Below, piece by piece: positions 47,135 through 61,851 of a stretch of 64,000 nt of DNA. Position numbers and translations under genes: made by a program. Each line of letters begins with the position of its first letter. Position 1 is the first letter of the stretch. This DNA comes from Quillaja saponaria (Eukaryota; Streptophyta; Magnoliopsida; Fabales; Quillajaceae), in assembly GCA_029379385.1 (NCBI GenBank), contig CM055611.1:12532062-12596061 (forward strand), written 5' to 3'. Under the pieces are notes generated by a model. That model was not told the DNA's origin. It saw nothing but the letters and a program-made list of their open reading frames with translations, and searched no databases.

Positions 47135-47949
47135 TGGTGTGACCTAAACCGATGTGCCACGTCCAAGGAGCCCCTAAAGCTTTTTGGTTGCGCCACTGCC
47201 CAACCTAAACCTTTCCCTATTTTCCCATAATTCTCATGTCTCTTCTCTTCTTTTCTTTTTTTTTTACCAAATACCCTCCCTTTTCCCCTTATACCCAATG
47301 TGTCCTAGGCTAAATTTTTGAAAATCTGACCATTGGACTTGCATACAATCAGATTTTTTTAAAACAAAAATAATAATAAATTTGTTTTTGGTTTTTTTTT
47401 TTTTTTTTAATTTGGTAACTAAAAAAAATCCTCATTTTTGTCGCCAACAGTCCAAATGACCTTTTTTTTCCCTCATTCCTAACTCTATAAATACCCACTC
47501 TTAACTTTACCAAATTCACACAATTCTCAAATTACTTCATATTCTTCAATTTATTCTTCCTCTCTCTAATTTTTTTTGTTTTTGATTTTCTTTCTCAAAT
47601 ACTCAATAATTTTTAGGTATGATAATTTTATTGCGGAATTTATTTAAATTGTTCTATTTATAAGTTGTTAATATACTATTTTCTTTTGTAATTTTATTTT
47701 GAAAATTAACTTTCACTATATTTTATTTATTTAAATTGTGCTATTATCAAATTCTATTTTGTTTTGTAATTTTATTTTAGAAAATATCTTTCACTATATT
47801 TAATTTATTTAAATTTTGTTAATATCAAATAATATTTTGTTTTAGAAATTAACTTTCACTATATATATATATATATATTTAAATGTGCTATTATCAAATA
47901 CTATTTTTTTTATTTTTTTATTTTGGAAACTTTCATTTGTTTTAATTGC

Positions 47950-48840
47950 AAATATGACATCCACAGATGATAATTTATATGATAATGAGGAAGATGATGA
48001 CATTTTTCTTGCAACCACAACAATAATTGTTGCAAACGCATGCTTCTAAGCACATTACAAAATATATGAGAAAACACCTTGAGAAACTCTCAACAAACCG
48101 GACTCATGCAAGTAGATGAAATGTTAAACAACAATCTTGTTTGTTGTCATGGAATTTTAACGACATGTTTCTTGTATTTCTTAAGAAAAGATTGATGATA
48201 CATGCATTTCTTCCAGCATTGTATTAGTTTCATTAACAGAACTTATATTGTGTGTCATGTTCCCCCTGATAATCAAACAATTTTTTTTTGGAAAGATGGG
48301 ATGGAAGTTGGAACCGCCTATGTAACTAAATACTTGGAGAAGCTTTGATTAATACTTTATCAAATTTTCCAATGCCACCTCGAAGGAGATATTATTTGGT
48401 TGATTCGAGATATAGCATGACGAATGGATTTCTACTATCTTAAAAATGTGAAAAATATCATCCTTTACATTTCCAAGACACCGTACATGTTCCAAAAAAT
48501 GAAAAGGAAATTTCCAACTACAATTGTTCAAGTTTAAGGTGCGTAGTTGAGAGGGTGTTTGGAATTTGGAAGAAATGCCTTGCCATCTTACGAGACATGC
48601 CATCGTATTCTTTCAAACAAGTAAATATCGTAGTTGCTACCATAATTGTGCATAACTTTATTAGAAGGGAAGCTTAAGGTGATTAAGAGTTTTAACCTTA
48701 TAATGATCCCGATCTTTTGCCTTAGCATTTGCGAGAGGAATATCTTAAAGAAAGAGAACTTCGAAGATAGAGATTATATGAAGATCCACCAAATTCTCTA
48801 TATCCATCAATGGGAGAGATCCATGAAAAAAATAAAATAG
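47950..48840 (+). pseudogene. Harbinger (DDE_Tnp_4) transposase remnant, copy B
   Basis: Fragments match copy A. The acidic NEEDDDIFLATTT segment is at about 47985-48030. The first catalytic block is degraded (acagaacttatattgtgtg at about 48236). MPPRRRYYLVDSRYSMTNGF follows at 48370-48440, where the second D of the triad is expected in YLVD. The middle of the domain is deleted relative to copy A, and stops are frequent. Confidence 0.65.
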
Positions 48841-49575
48841 ATAAAGAATAGCTTATTTTAGTTGGTCGTCGTTGAATTTTTAGTTTAGGATAATTATTAG
48901 TCTTATTTGTAATGGTAGATGTCATTTTAATTTAATTATTGTTATTAATTTTTTTGTCTTATTTTGTAATTTGTAATTTTAATTGGAGGTATAATTTTTA
49001 ATTAAGTTTGTTATTTACAATTAAAATCATATATTTAATTTTAATTACATTTAATCTCAATTAAAAATAAAAGCTAAATAAAAAATATATTTAATTTCAA
49101 TTAAATATCAAAATTGAATAAAAAAATAAAACAGCTTAATTAATTCGTACACAAAACAGTTTAAAATATCATTTTTAGTAATTTGTAAGACAGAGTTTCT
49201 CTAACCAAAGTTTTTGAACCATCCAAATAGACAACTGAGTTGAGACAAAATAACTTTTGACCTTTCTGATCGTAGTGTCTGCCTTGCTACCAATCTAAAC
49301 ACACCCTTACTTGATTCGTGTGGAAAGTTGGCCGCATCTCTCTACTTGTGCACTGTTTTGGAAGAGAAAACCGTGTTTGGATTGATACTGGAGTAGCATC
49401 ACGGGAGGGAGGACAAATATCAATAATATAGTTGAGACAAAGACAAGGACAGAAATTTGGGACAGAGAATCCTATCCCACTTGGAGATTTTTGTGATGAG
49501 AGAGATATCTCCCGTTATGTAATTCACTTGTCTAATAGGCCTCCTTCGGACAAATAAAACACCCCATTTTGTTAG

Positions 49576-49781
49576 TGATTGGGCCTTAATATTTAACAAG
49601 GCATGGTCTGATTTGGTCCAAATCCTTAACTGTTGGTCACGACCCAAAAGCCATGGACCCTAGGCAAAACCTTCATCAAGTTAATGCCCCTATATAGTGT
49701 TCAGCACTTGGTTAACGGCTCGGGAGCTGAGAATTTTAGGGTTTCCTCTAGCTCCTACAACTTTATTTGAGTTGATCGAAA
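49576..49781 (+). promoter_or_regulatory. RPL37a promoter: site II, TATA and telo-box
   Basis: The motif attgggcctta (49578-49588) is a site II (TGGGCC/T) element. tatata at 49691-49696 is a likely TATA box. ttagggttt at 49736-49744 is a telo-box (reverse of aaaccctaa). This combination is characteristic of plant ribosomal-protein genes and supports the gene call. The Harbinger right end lies only about 270 bp upstream of the site II motif. Confidence 0.7.
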
Positions 49782-51638
<1,857 letters not shown>

Positions 51639-52662
51639 AATCCATGTGTTTTCTTCTTGTTCTTGTTTAGTTACCTGAGTGTATTTCTTGGTACAATGTG
51701 TTTATTTCTAGTTGGTTTTTGTTTTGAGACCTAAATGCAAAATCTTCTACCTTAGCAGGTTTATCTGATTACTGAGTAATTCATTAATGCTACTTAATAT
51801 TCTTGTATTATGTCTATTTTTTATTCGGATTAGGATTCTTGCAAGCAAGGGGCTAATGTGCATGTGCATTTTACTCAGTGCACCAGCACTGCCCGCTAAT
51901 AGAGAAAAAATTGATTCTCATGTGGGTTGATATATAGTTATTATGAGTGCCCATGTAGTTCAGCAGAAATATACAGCAATTTTCGTTCTGCTGTTCTTGT
52001 CAACGGTTGCTGCTGCCTGTTTGCTTTGTTAATTGGTATTTACTGATAAGCCTAAACTAGGTAATTTTTTTATTCATGCCACCAATGGAAAAAGAATAAT
52101 GATTGATTTATTATTATTTTATTCTGGATGTTTGTTTCATCCAATTTGAAGAATTACCGAATCACAATTGAGTCTTGATGTGCATGATGGCCTAACTTGT
52201 GTCGTGCAAACCGAACATGAAATATGGTTTTGGATAAATGAAATGGTAAGGGAAAGGGAAAAAAGTCTGCTGCAAATTGACAATCCTTCCGATACCAAAT
52301 CCATTGAAGCCAACTCCAAAAGCCACTGGAAATATCAAAACCAAAACAAACTCCAAAAACCATCGGAAAGCTACCCAATCACCCAAAAACCATCCCACCA
52401 CCGCCAAGCCAAAACAGCCACAAAAACACCATTCTCAAACTCTTTTTCTAGCCAACCAACACCTCAACTATGATTGTAAAACGTTGATATGCTAGATTAA
52501 AAATTTGTGGAGACCAAAGGATATCCGCACGTGCCCGATGTGTTATTGCGAGTAAGGTGCGTGACAAAGCTACATCATCCTGGTGCTTTACACACGCTAA
52601 ACCTTTTAGAGCGCTACGTCAGTTACTTGATATTGTCATGTTAACTATCTCATCAGAGCTAT
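51639..52662. other. RPL37a 3' region and spacer
   Basis: This contains the 3' UTR of RPL37a and a spacer up to the copia element. A 101-codon open frame at 52168-52473 (and overlapping antisense frames) has biased composition and no recognisable domain; I do not support it as a gene. Confidence 0.5.
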
Positions 52663-54300
52663 TATTAATAATATGCTTTACAAGTCAATGATATTAGATG
52701 TCTATGATATATTATTTATAAATAAAGTCTTATTCAATTATTAATAAAATGAATATGTTTCATTATTATATGATATTATTATTTATCATGTACTTTAATT
52801 GCTAGTTAATTCTTTAGTATGAACATGATAAATCTCATAGAATATAAGCAATGGAAATAAAAATCATGATGTGATCATGCTTTTGAGAAATATTTTCTTA
52901 AGTTTTGTTCTTAGATATTTTTAATCATAGGATCATTAGTAATAGGAATTAATGATCCAGTTAGATTAGTACATGTTATATTAGTTCAAATATTGAGGGT
53001 GATCGATCTCATGATCACTTGTATAGTTAACATTATAATAAATATATAAGTGCTTGTTAGAGAACAAGTTCACTGAATTGACTCGATCATAAAATACTCA
53101 TATGGACTTTTACATAGTTGTCAATGAGTGTTCTTCGTTGTAATGGTGCAAATGATCTTCAAACCTGAGGCATCATGATACCTTGTACATAGGTTATCAT
53201 GCTTTGATACTATCTAAGTATAATTCACCATTGGTTATACAGAGATAGATGTTGGGTATGACAATTTATATATGGAAGTATATGAGTGCACAATAAGAGA
53301 TCTATCACTCTTAGTAAAGAGAGAGAATGTTCTATGTTATCTAATTAAGACATAACTCTGAAAGTCCCTAGCCAGAGTGGTGTGAAACTAGATTAGAGAA
53401 TTTAAGTTTCACCACATGAGTTGTGACTTACAAATATATATTAAACAATTTAGGGTTTGTCATTAATCTATACTTTAAGTTTAATCAGGAATATTGAATG
53501 ATGGAAAGATTGAATTGCATGGTAGCTAACAATGGAAAGGTTCACAAATATATTTATATTATCTAGGTAGTCATCATATTCTACTAGGTATTAATCTTGA
53601 CTTGTAGGTAACCCGAGAATTAATTTAATAATTAATTCTCGTTAATGGGTAAATCAAAAATTAGTTTTGATTTAAATTAATTAGATGTGGATATAATTGA
53701 AAAATACATTAAGTTAATGTGGTCTATTGCCAGTTTAATATGAACTTAAGTGGTCATACACAAAATGATGCAATTTGATTAAGAGAATTTTTGGGCTTTC
53801 ATGTAATTACAAACAAATGATATTTGAAATTTAAAATAGGATAAACTTTATTAAGATTTTCCTATTTTATTTAAAAGTCTCTAATAGATAAGATCTAATA
53901 TTATCATCTATAGTTCAGTTATATCATAATTAAATCAGGTTAAACCTCACATGTATCGAATGTAACTTTTATTCAAATATCACAGAGAGCCAAAATTCTC
54001 AGCAAAGAATTATTGGCAAATTGAGTGTATGTGAGACGTGAGAAAATCTCATCACTTGTGCCAATACACAAAGAGATTTTTGGCAGCCAACACATAGCTA
54101 TTGATCAAGTTATTCTATGTGGATACACTTAGAGGTTATACACCTTGTACAACTTGTGGATCAAAAGTTAAGATCGCCCTAATCGCTTCAAAATGTAATA
54201 TTCTATTTATAAGATTAATAGAAAAACGTTGATTCATAAACAATAAAGATTATTCTTGAGATTTGGTTATGCCGAAATTTTTTTTTAAAATTTTTCACTG
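52663..54300 (+). repeat. 5' LTR of the copia element
   Basis: It aligns with 60192-61820 over almost its whole length. The 3' border is uncertain because the two copies stop matching near aaaattt (about 54293), and no tRNA-complementary primer site is visible after it. Confidence 0.75.
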
Positions 54301-56289
54301 CACGAAGTTTTTAATTTATTGATTTGATTGATTTGATTTTGATCAATTTCATGAATAGTTATTCAATTGATCTTAATTCAAAAATAAAATTTTTTAAAGT
54401 ATTCCCAATATCAGCTATAAGATTTTACAATTAAAATTGTTTTAAAACTTGGTGTTTAAATTGAACAACTTATAAATATGATTCATTAGTTTTGATATGG
54501 TCATTTTAATTAGATTTGAATGATTGTCTCTGCATGTTCAATAGTTTTATTGAAATATGATTTTAGTAAAATTTTATTAAAACTCACGGCAAATGCTTTT
54601 CTTTATCTAATAGTTAGTTTAATTAAAATAAAGGAATTAGTGACAATGGCAATTCATTACCGCATTGTCAATAAACAAAATTTTTGAATTACATGATGAA
54701 TCACGTTGGATGTGCCACTATGATATATTGTTTTATTCTTTTAGACTTCTTATTATTTATTTAATTTAATTTTTGAAAAAAAATTATTAAGATTAGAAGA
54801 ATCTTAATTAATTAAATAAGTGTTATTTTATTTTAAAATACTAGTCTGAGATGTTTTCTAGTTAAAATAAATAAATGTTATTTTATTTTAATTGTAAGGG
54901 TAGAATTCTAATTGATATAAACAAGAGTTTTTTTATTTCATTAGGAATTCTAATTAAAATAAATTAAGAGTTATTTATTTTAATACTACTAATAGAAGTA
55001 GGATTCTAATTAAAATAATATAAGAGTTATTTTATTTTTATTAAAATCCTTATTGGATTATAATTGATTATTATTTAAATCCAATATTACTAGGATTTGA
55101 GAAATCCATGGATATTTGATATTAAGAAACTTCATGCATAATCACAATTAGAATGGAATAGAGTTTTTTTTTTTTTTTAATGCAATATGATTGTATGGAT
55201 GATTAGTGGGATGATTATGGACATTAAACTTATGTGATGGGTTTTATCTTATTTTTAATGGTTATAAAATTATTTGGGTTGCAATATTTAAATGGGGCTT
55301 GCATGCCTCGCCTTTCTATTTTATCTCTCAATGTAAATTGTTATCTCACTCCCATGTAATTCCCCTTGAATTTGATTCAAGGTTTCTTAATAAATACTAT
55401 ATATAGATTATTAGGATATGATAGAATTTTATTAAAGAAAGGCGGCGGATCATATTGACAGATTGAAGACCCATGAATGTATGAGATATTTTCATGTAAT
55501 AATTTTACCTAGGAATGTCCTAGTGATTTACTTATGGCTCAAGTAAATCACACTTAGAAAAGGTCCATAGTCATCCACCATGTTAGCATAAGATGTATAT
55601 TAAAATGTATGTTGATGCATGCCTAGCTCATAGATGATATATGTGATATATACATGATAAGACCTAAATATATTAAAATTTAACCAAGAATCTCTCTTAA
55701 TCAAATATAGAAATATTAAATTGTAATGAAATTCATTATAAGAATGAAATTCGTAGCCCTCCATTATTATAGACAATATTAGAAATTATCTTGTGATTGT
55801 AAATTTGATGTGTCACACATGATTTGCAATTCTAGGATAATTTTTATTGTCTATGCATAGTTGATACTAAGATATCTTGATTATATAATTTTGTTGTGTC
55901 ACACAAGAATTATATATATTGGGATATACTTGTTGTGAATAGTGGGAGTAACTTAACTACAAGTTATGTAATTTGTTATGTCACACATGATTGCATAATT
56001 TTAAGGGGCTAAATATGATTAAGAATTTCATATGATGAAATTGATAATAGTTATCTACCTACAAAATACTTTTAGTTTGTTGTGTCACACATGACTATTT
56101 GTATACATGATGGGATCTTAATCCCCGCTACGTAACCTTCTAATGGGGTTACTCGCTTTCTATTCTTAGAGAGTAATGGAAACTAAAGAGAATAGTGGGA
56201 GGTACCATTTAGATTAAAAACCAAATCTATTTGGTAGTTAATAATCTGAATAAATGCTAATACAATTTGTTGATTATTTGTAGATCACC
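54301..56289 (+). other. Long AT-rich leader of the copia element with repeated palindromic motif
   Basis: About 2 kb of non-coding sequence lies between the 5' LTR and the gag ATG. The 11-bp palindrome-like word tgtgtcacaca occurs at 55809-55819, 55895-55905 and 56081-56091, with a one-base variant at 55977-55987, spaced 82-104 bp apart. No other feature is recognised. Confidence 0.65.
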
Positions 56290-57085
56290 ATGGCAAACCC
56301 ACTTACCTGTATTTTAGAAACAAATTTCTTGACTGGACCAAATTATATGGATTGACTTAGGAATTTGAGAATTGTTTTCAATTCAAAAAAGGATAGGTTA
56401 TGTCCTTGAGGCTCTTATTCGTAAAATTCCTGATAAGAGTTCATCTGTTGAAGAAGAAAATGCATATTTTAGATGGGAAGAGCATAATATAAAAGCTGTA
56501 TACTACATGCAAGCATCTATGTCAAATAAGCTTTAGAAGCAACATGATAAGATAGGGCATGCTTCAGCTATTATAAAGCATCTACATGAACTTTATGGTG
56601 AGGATAATCGCATAGCTAGATATCAGATATCTAGAGAGCTCTTCAGGGCTAAAATGATTGAACAATCATCTGTGTATGAACATGGACTAAAGATGATTGG
56701 ACATATTGAGCAGTTAAAAGAAATAGGCGTCAATATGGACATTGAGTTATGCACGGATTTGATCCTGCAATCTTTCCCTGACATTTACTCATAGTTTGTT
56801 ATGAAGTTTCACATAAACAAGTTAGAGGCTTCACTTCCTGAACTTGTTAACATGCTGAAAACTTCTGAGTCATCTATTAAGAATGACAAAAACCACATTA
56901 TGTATGTAAGTAGCTCTTCAAAATCCAAAAAGGGCAAAAGTTCTTCTAAAAAGAAGGATTTGAAAAAGAAGCCACATAAACCTAATGGTGGTATTAAAAA
57001 ACCTACCAAGGCCAATGATAAGGGACAATGCTTCCATTTTGGCAAGGATGAACATTGGAAGATAATTGCAAGGAGTATCTTGTAA
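56290..57085 (+). pseudogene. Copia gag remnant
   Basis: Starts MANPLTCILETNFLTGPNYMD, then an in-frame TGA at 56353 and a frameshift near 56385. It continues in pieces (WEEHNIKAVYYMQASM, YGEDNRIARYQISREL). The C-terminal part (56801-57085) is Ser/Lys-rich with a degraded zinc knuckle (CFHFGKDEHWK, where the usual second and third Cys are changed or lost). Confidence 0.75.
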
Positions 57086-58060
57086 GTTTGAAAAACAAAC
57101 ATTCTGAAAGTATGTCTCATATATTCGTTATTAAAGTTAATGTAACTATTAATGATTCTACTTCAGGGGTATTAGATACTGGTAGTGCTTCTCACATCTA
57201 CAATTCTATGCAGGGATTGAGAAGAAGTAGAATGCAGAGCAAAGGTGAAGTGGGCTTGCGACAAGGAAATGGAATAAAAGTTGCTGCATTAATTGTGGTA
57301 ACCTATTGCTTAGTTTTAATATATGAAAAAACATTAGAACTTAATGATTGCTTCTACGTACCAATTTTAGTTAAGAACATTAATTCTATTTCTAAACTTG
57401 ATAGAGAGGGTTATGAATTTTCTCTTAAGAACAAATGTTGTTTGATTTATTTCCGTAATGAATTTTATGGTATTGATATTTTAGATGATGGTCTTTATAT
57501 TCTTAATGTGCATGGTAATGTACTTAATATCGAACATTCAAACAAAAGAAAAAAGGATCAAGTAAATTATTCATATATGTAGCACTTAAGACTAGGTCAT
57601 ATTAATAAATATAGAGTTCACAAGTTGGAAAAAGAAGGTTATTTAGACTTCAAGGATTTTGAATCCTATCCAACTTGTGAAGCTTGTCTCATGGGAAAAA
57701 TAACTAAATCTCCATTTAGTGGACATGGAGAAAGAGCTGTAGATATATTAGGGCTTAACAGTCATTGCTAGAGGGAGGTTACTCCTATTTTATTACTTTC
57801 ATCGATGACCTTTCTAGGTATGGGTATATATACTTAATGAAGTATAAATTTAAATCATTTGAAAAGTTCGAAGAATTCAAAAGTGAAGTTAAAAAGCAAA
57901 TTGGGAAGAGTATTAAAACTCTTCGATCAGATTGAGGAAGTGAATACTTGTCCAATGAGTTTCTTCATCATTTAAAAGAGAATGAAATTATCTCTCAGTG
58001 GACTCGTCCTAGAACACCACAAATGAATGGTGTGTGAGAAAGAAGAAACCGAACATTGTT
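57055..58060 (+). pseudogene. Copia protease and integrase remnant
   Basis: The protease at 57055-57582 has SGVLDTGSASHIYNS with an intact DTG. The GAG-pre-integrase region follows after a stop (HLRLGHINKYRVHKLE, CEACLMGK at about 57580-57700). The integrase core has FITFIDDLSRYGYIYLMKY, then LRSD with an in-frame TGA directly after it (57934) and a second TGA after PQMNGV (58036). Integration activity is lost. Confidence 0.75.
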
Positions 58061-58099
58061 GACATGGTTCGATCCATGATGGGTTACATTGATCTTCCT

Positions 58100-59475
58100 A
58101 TCTCTTTCTAGAGTTATGCCCTACTATTCGTTGCCTACCTACTCAATAGAGTACCCTCGAAGGCTATATCATCAACACCATATGAGATATGGAAAGAGAA
58201 TAAACCCAATCTTAATTACATTAAGATTTGGGGTTGTCTTGCATATGTAAAAAGGTTACAATTAGAAAAGCTAGGAGCAAAATCTAATAAGTGCATATTT
58301 GTAGCATATCCTAAGGAAACTGCTGGATATTATTTTTATCACTCATTAGAACAAAAAGTGTTTGTTTCAAAACATGATATCTTTCTAGCAATCTTTCTAG
58401 AACAAGATTTTTTGCTAGAAAGAAATAGTGGGAGCAAGATAGAACTTGATAAGATATCACAAAAACCACAAGTGAATGATACACTACCACTTTAAGTGCC
58501 TATTGAAGTGGAACGTCAAAATACACAACTTTTACGTAGGTTTGGAAACCACCTTAGAGATATTATGGATTTCTCATTAAGGGTGATAAGGGTCAACTCA
58601 TAATTGATAAGGATCCAACTACCTATAAAGAGCCAATGTATGACATTGACTCTAAGAAGTGGCAAGAAGCCATGAAATCCAAAATGGATTCCATGTATTC
58701 TAACAAAGTATGGACTTTGGTTGATGCACTTCAAGGTATAGTACCTGTAGGTTGCAAATGGGTCTTCAAAAGAAAGATTGGAGTAGATGGAAAGGTTAAA
58801 ACCTATAAAGCAAGCCTAATGGCGGAAGGATATAGTCAAAAGCAAGGAATTGATTTTGATGAAACATTTTCTCCTGTAGTAATGCTTAAATCAATTAGGA
58901 TTTTACTTGCTATAACTACATACTATGATTATGAAATATGGCAAATGGATGTAAAAATTGCATTTCTCAATGGAAACATTAAAGAGGAAGTGTACATGAC
59001 ACAACCTGAGGGTTTTACATCTAGTAATGATAAACACAAAGTGTGCAAGCTATAGAGATCCATTTATGGACTCAAACAAGCTTCAAGAAGTTGGAATATC
59101 TATTTCGACGAAACAATCAAAAAGTTTGATTTTATTAAGAATCTGGATGAACCTTGTGTATACAAAAAGGTTAGAGGGAATGCTGTTACTTTCTTGATCC
59201 TATATGTGGATGACATACTATTCATTGGGAACGATGTAGCTATGTTACAATCAGTCAAGGTTTGGCTATCAAATAACTTCTCCATGAAAGATTTGGGTGA
59301 AGTTACCTATATCTTAGGGATTAAGATCTATAAAGATGGATCTAAAAGGTTGCTTGGCTTGTCCCAATCTACATACATAGATAAAATACTGAAGATATTC
59401 AGTATGAATGATTCCAAGAAAGGCTATTTGCCTATGAGTCATGGAATCACTCTTTCTAGGAAGATTTCACCCTAA
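58100..59475 (+). pseudogene. Copia integrase end and reverse transcriptase remnant
   Basis: The RT starts at about 58636 (KKWQEAMKSKMDSM, GCKWVFKRKIGVDGKVKTYK, QMDVKIAFLNGNIKEEVYM) to a TAG at 59053 (CKL-stop). It then resumes with SIYGLKQASRSWN and ILYVDDILFIGND (59194-59230), with the catalytic DD kept. It ends at TAA 59473. It is the best-preserved part of the element. Confidence 0.82.
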
Positions 59476-60072
59476 ACACCTCAAGACAAATAATTAATAA
59501 GTAGAATACCATATGCTTCGGCAATAGGATCTATCATGTATTCTATGATATGTACTAGACCTGATGTTGCTTATGCACTTAGTGTAATAAGCAGATATCA
59601 GTCTAATCCCGGTAAATGTCATTGGAAAGCAGTAAAGAGCATTTTTAAGTACTTAAGAAGGACTAAAGATTTGTTTCTCATATTTGGAGGATCAGATTTG
59701 AAAATTGACGCCTTTACTGACTCAAGTTTTCAATCTGATAAGGATGATAGTAAATCTATATCAAGGTATGTATTTACCTTGAATGGTAGAGCAATGCATT
59801 GGAAAAGTTTCAAACAAGACACCACTACAAACTCAACCACTGAGGCTGAATATATTATTGCCAAAAAAGCTGTTTGGATAAAAAAGTTCATCAATGAGCT
59901 AGGTGTGGTTCCTGATATTGTTAATCCAATATTCTTATACTGTGATAGTAATGGAGTCATAGCACATGCAAAGGAACCAAGGTCTCACCAAAAGACTAAA
60001 CACATTTTGAGGCGTTTTCATTTGATTAGAGAAATCATTGATAGGGGTGATGTGAATATACAAAAGGTATGA
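59476..60072 (+). pseudogene. Copia RNase H remnant
   Basis: 59536-60072 encodes MICTRPDVAYALSVISRYQ, AFTDSSFQSDKDD, STTEAEYIIAKKAVWIKKFI and DSNGVIAHAKEPRSHQKTKH. These are the standard C-terminal copia RNase H blocks in order, 178 codons without a stop. It is separated from RT by TAA at 59473. Confidence 0.8.
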
Positions 60073-60191
60073 ACAAGTGATAATATAACATATCCATTCA
60101 CTAAACCATTGTCTCAACAAAATTTTGATCGCCACTTTAAGAATATGGGTATGAGATACAAGAGCAATTGACTTTATTGTAAGTGGGAGAT

Positions 60192-61851
60192 TGTTAGTAG
60201 TATGTCTTACAAGTCAATAATATTATATGTCTATGATATATTACTTATAAATACAATCTTATTCAGTTGTTAATAAAATGAATATGTTTCAGTATTATAT
60301 GATATTATTATTTATCATGTACTTTAATTGCTAGTTAATTCTTTAGTATGAACATGATAAATCCCATAGAATATAAACAATGGAAATAAGAACCATGATG
60401 TGATCATACTTATGAGATATATTTTCTTAAGCTTTGCTAATCATAAGATCATTAATAATGAGAATTAATGATCCGGTTAGATTAGTACATGTTATATTAG
60501 CTCAAATGTTGAGAGTGCTCAATCTCATGATCACTTGTGTAGTTGACATTATAATAAACATGTAGGTGCTTGTTAGAGAACAAGTTCACTGAATTGACTC
60601 GATCATAGAATACTCATATGGACTTTTACATAGTTGTCAACGAGTGTTCTTCGTTGTAGTGGTGTAAATGATCTTCAGACCTAAGGCATAATAGATACCT
60701 TGTACATAAGTTATTATGCTTTGATACTATCTAAGTATAATTCACCATATGTTATACAAAGATAGATGTTGGGTATGACTATCTATGTATGGAGGTATAT
60801 GAGTGCACAATAAGGGATCTATCACTCTCAGTAAAGAGAAAGAATATTCTATATTATCTAATTAAGACATAACTTTAAAAGTCCCTGGCCAGGTAATGTG
60901 AGACTATATTAGAGAATTTAGGTTTCACCACATGAGTTGTGGCTTATAAATAGATACATCAGATTAAACAATTTAGGGCTTAACATTAATTCATACTCTA
61001 AGTTTAATCAGAAACATTGAATGATGGAACGATTGAATTGCATGATAGCTAACAACAGAAATGTTCACAAATATATTTATATTATCTAGGTAGTCATCAT
61101 ATACTGCTAGGTATTAATCTTGACTTGTAGGTAACCCGAGAATTAATTTAATAATTAATTCTCATTAATGGGTAAATCAAAAATTAGTTTTGATTTAAAT
61201 TAATTAGACATGGATCTAATTGAAAAATACATTAAGTTAATGTGGCCTACTGCCAGTTTAATATGAACCTAAGGGGTTACACATAAAAGGATACAATTTG
61301 ATTAAGAGAAGCTTTGTGCTTTCATGTAATTACAAACAAATAATATTTGAAATTTAAAGTAGGATTAACTTTATTAAGATTTTCCTATTTTATCTAAAAG
61401 TCTCTAACAGATAAGATATGATCTTATCATCTATAGTTTAGTTATATCATACTTAAATAAGACTAGACCTCACATGTATTGGAGGTAACTTTTATTCAAA
61501 TATCACAGAGAGCTAAAATTCTCAGCAGAGAATTATTGACAAACTGAGTGTTTGTGAGATGTGAGAAAATCTCATCACTTGTGCCAGCACACAAGGAGAT
61601 TTTTGGCAGCCAACACATAGCTCTTGATCAATTCATTCTGTGTGGATACACTTAGAGGTTGTACACCCTGTACAACTTGTGGATCAAAAGTTAAGATCGT
61701 CTTGAATCGCTTTAAGAGGTAATATTCTATTTATAAGATTAATTAAAAAAATATTAGTTTATAAACAATAGAGATTATCCCAGGGATTTGGTTATACCGA
61801 TTTTTTTTATTTAAAATTTCTGTTGTGCCCAGTATAATCAATATCTTAATA
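60192..61851 (+). repeat. 3' LTR of the copia element
   Basis: Starts TGTTAGTAGTATGTCTTAC directly after the polypurine tract aagtgggagatt. It closely matches the 5' LTR and shares many words with the solo LTR at 25904-27571. The end is placed at atatcttaata by the possible gctat target repeat, but could be slightly earlier. Confidence 0.78.

Larger units (their letters stand above)
41718..49306 (+). mobile_element. PIF/Harbinger transposon copy B, split by a gypsy element
   Basis: The left end ctccgtatttggg follows tta (41715-41717). The right end reads, on the other strand, gggtgtgtttagattgg and is followed by tta (49307-49309). A 3-bp TTA duplication is diagnostic of PIF/Harbinger. The retrotransposon 41746-47134 sits 28 bp inside the left end. 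Without it the element is about 2.2 kb, shorter than copy A because of an internal deletion in the transposase region (around 48155-48180). Its right end lies 475 bp upstream of the RPL37a start codon. Confidence 0.8.
52663..61851 (+). mobile_element. Ty1/copia retrotransposon with long LTRs, defective
   Basis: The 5' LTR starts at 52663 (tattaataatatgc, a mutated form of the 3' LTR start TGTTAGTAGTATGT at 60192). Both LTRs are about 1.65 kb. Possible 5-bp target repeats gctat lie at 52658-52662 and 61852-61856, giving a 3' end at 61851. The internal order is gag, protease, integrase, RT, RNase H, the copia order. The polypurine tract is aagtgggaga (60181-60190). Many stops and frameshifts are present. 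LTR length suggests an Angela/Tork-type lineage, but this is not certain. Confidence 0.85.

Noticed and set aside
52168..52473. 101-codon open frame downstream of RPL37a
   Set aside because: It is Lys/Ser/Pro/Gln-rich with overlapping open frames on the other strand, no recognisable domain and no gene-like context. Most likely chance.
55809..56091. Spaced tgtgtcacaca words as a CRISPR or operator array
   Set aside because: Only four 11-bp words with uneven spacing, inside a eukaryotic retrotransposon leader. Kept only as a finding about the element.
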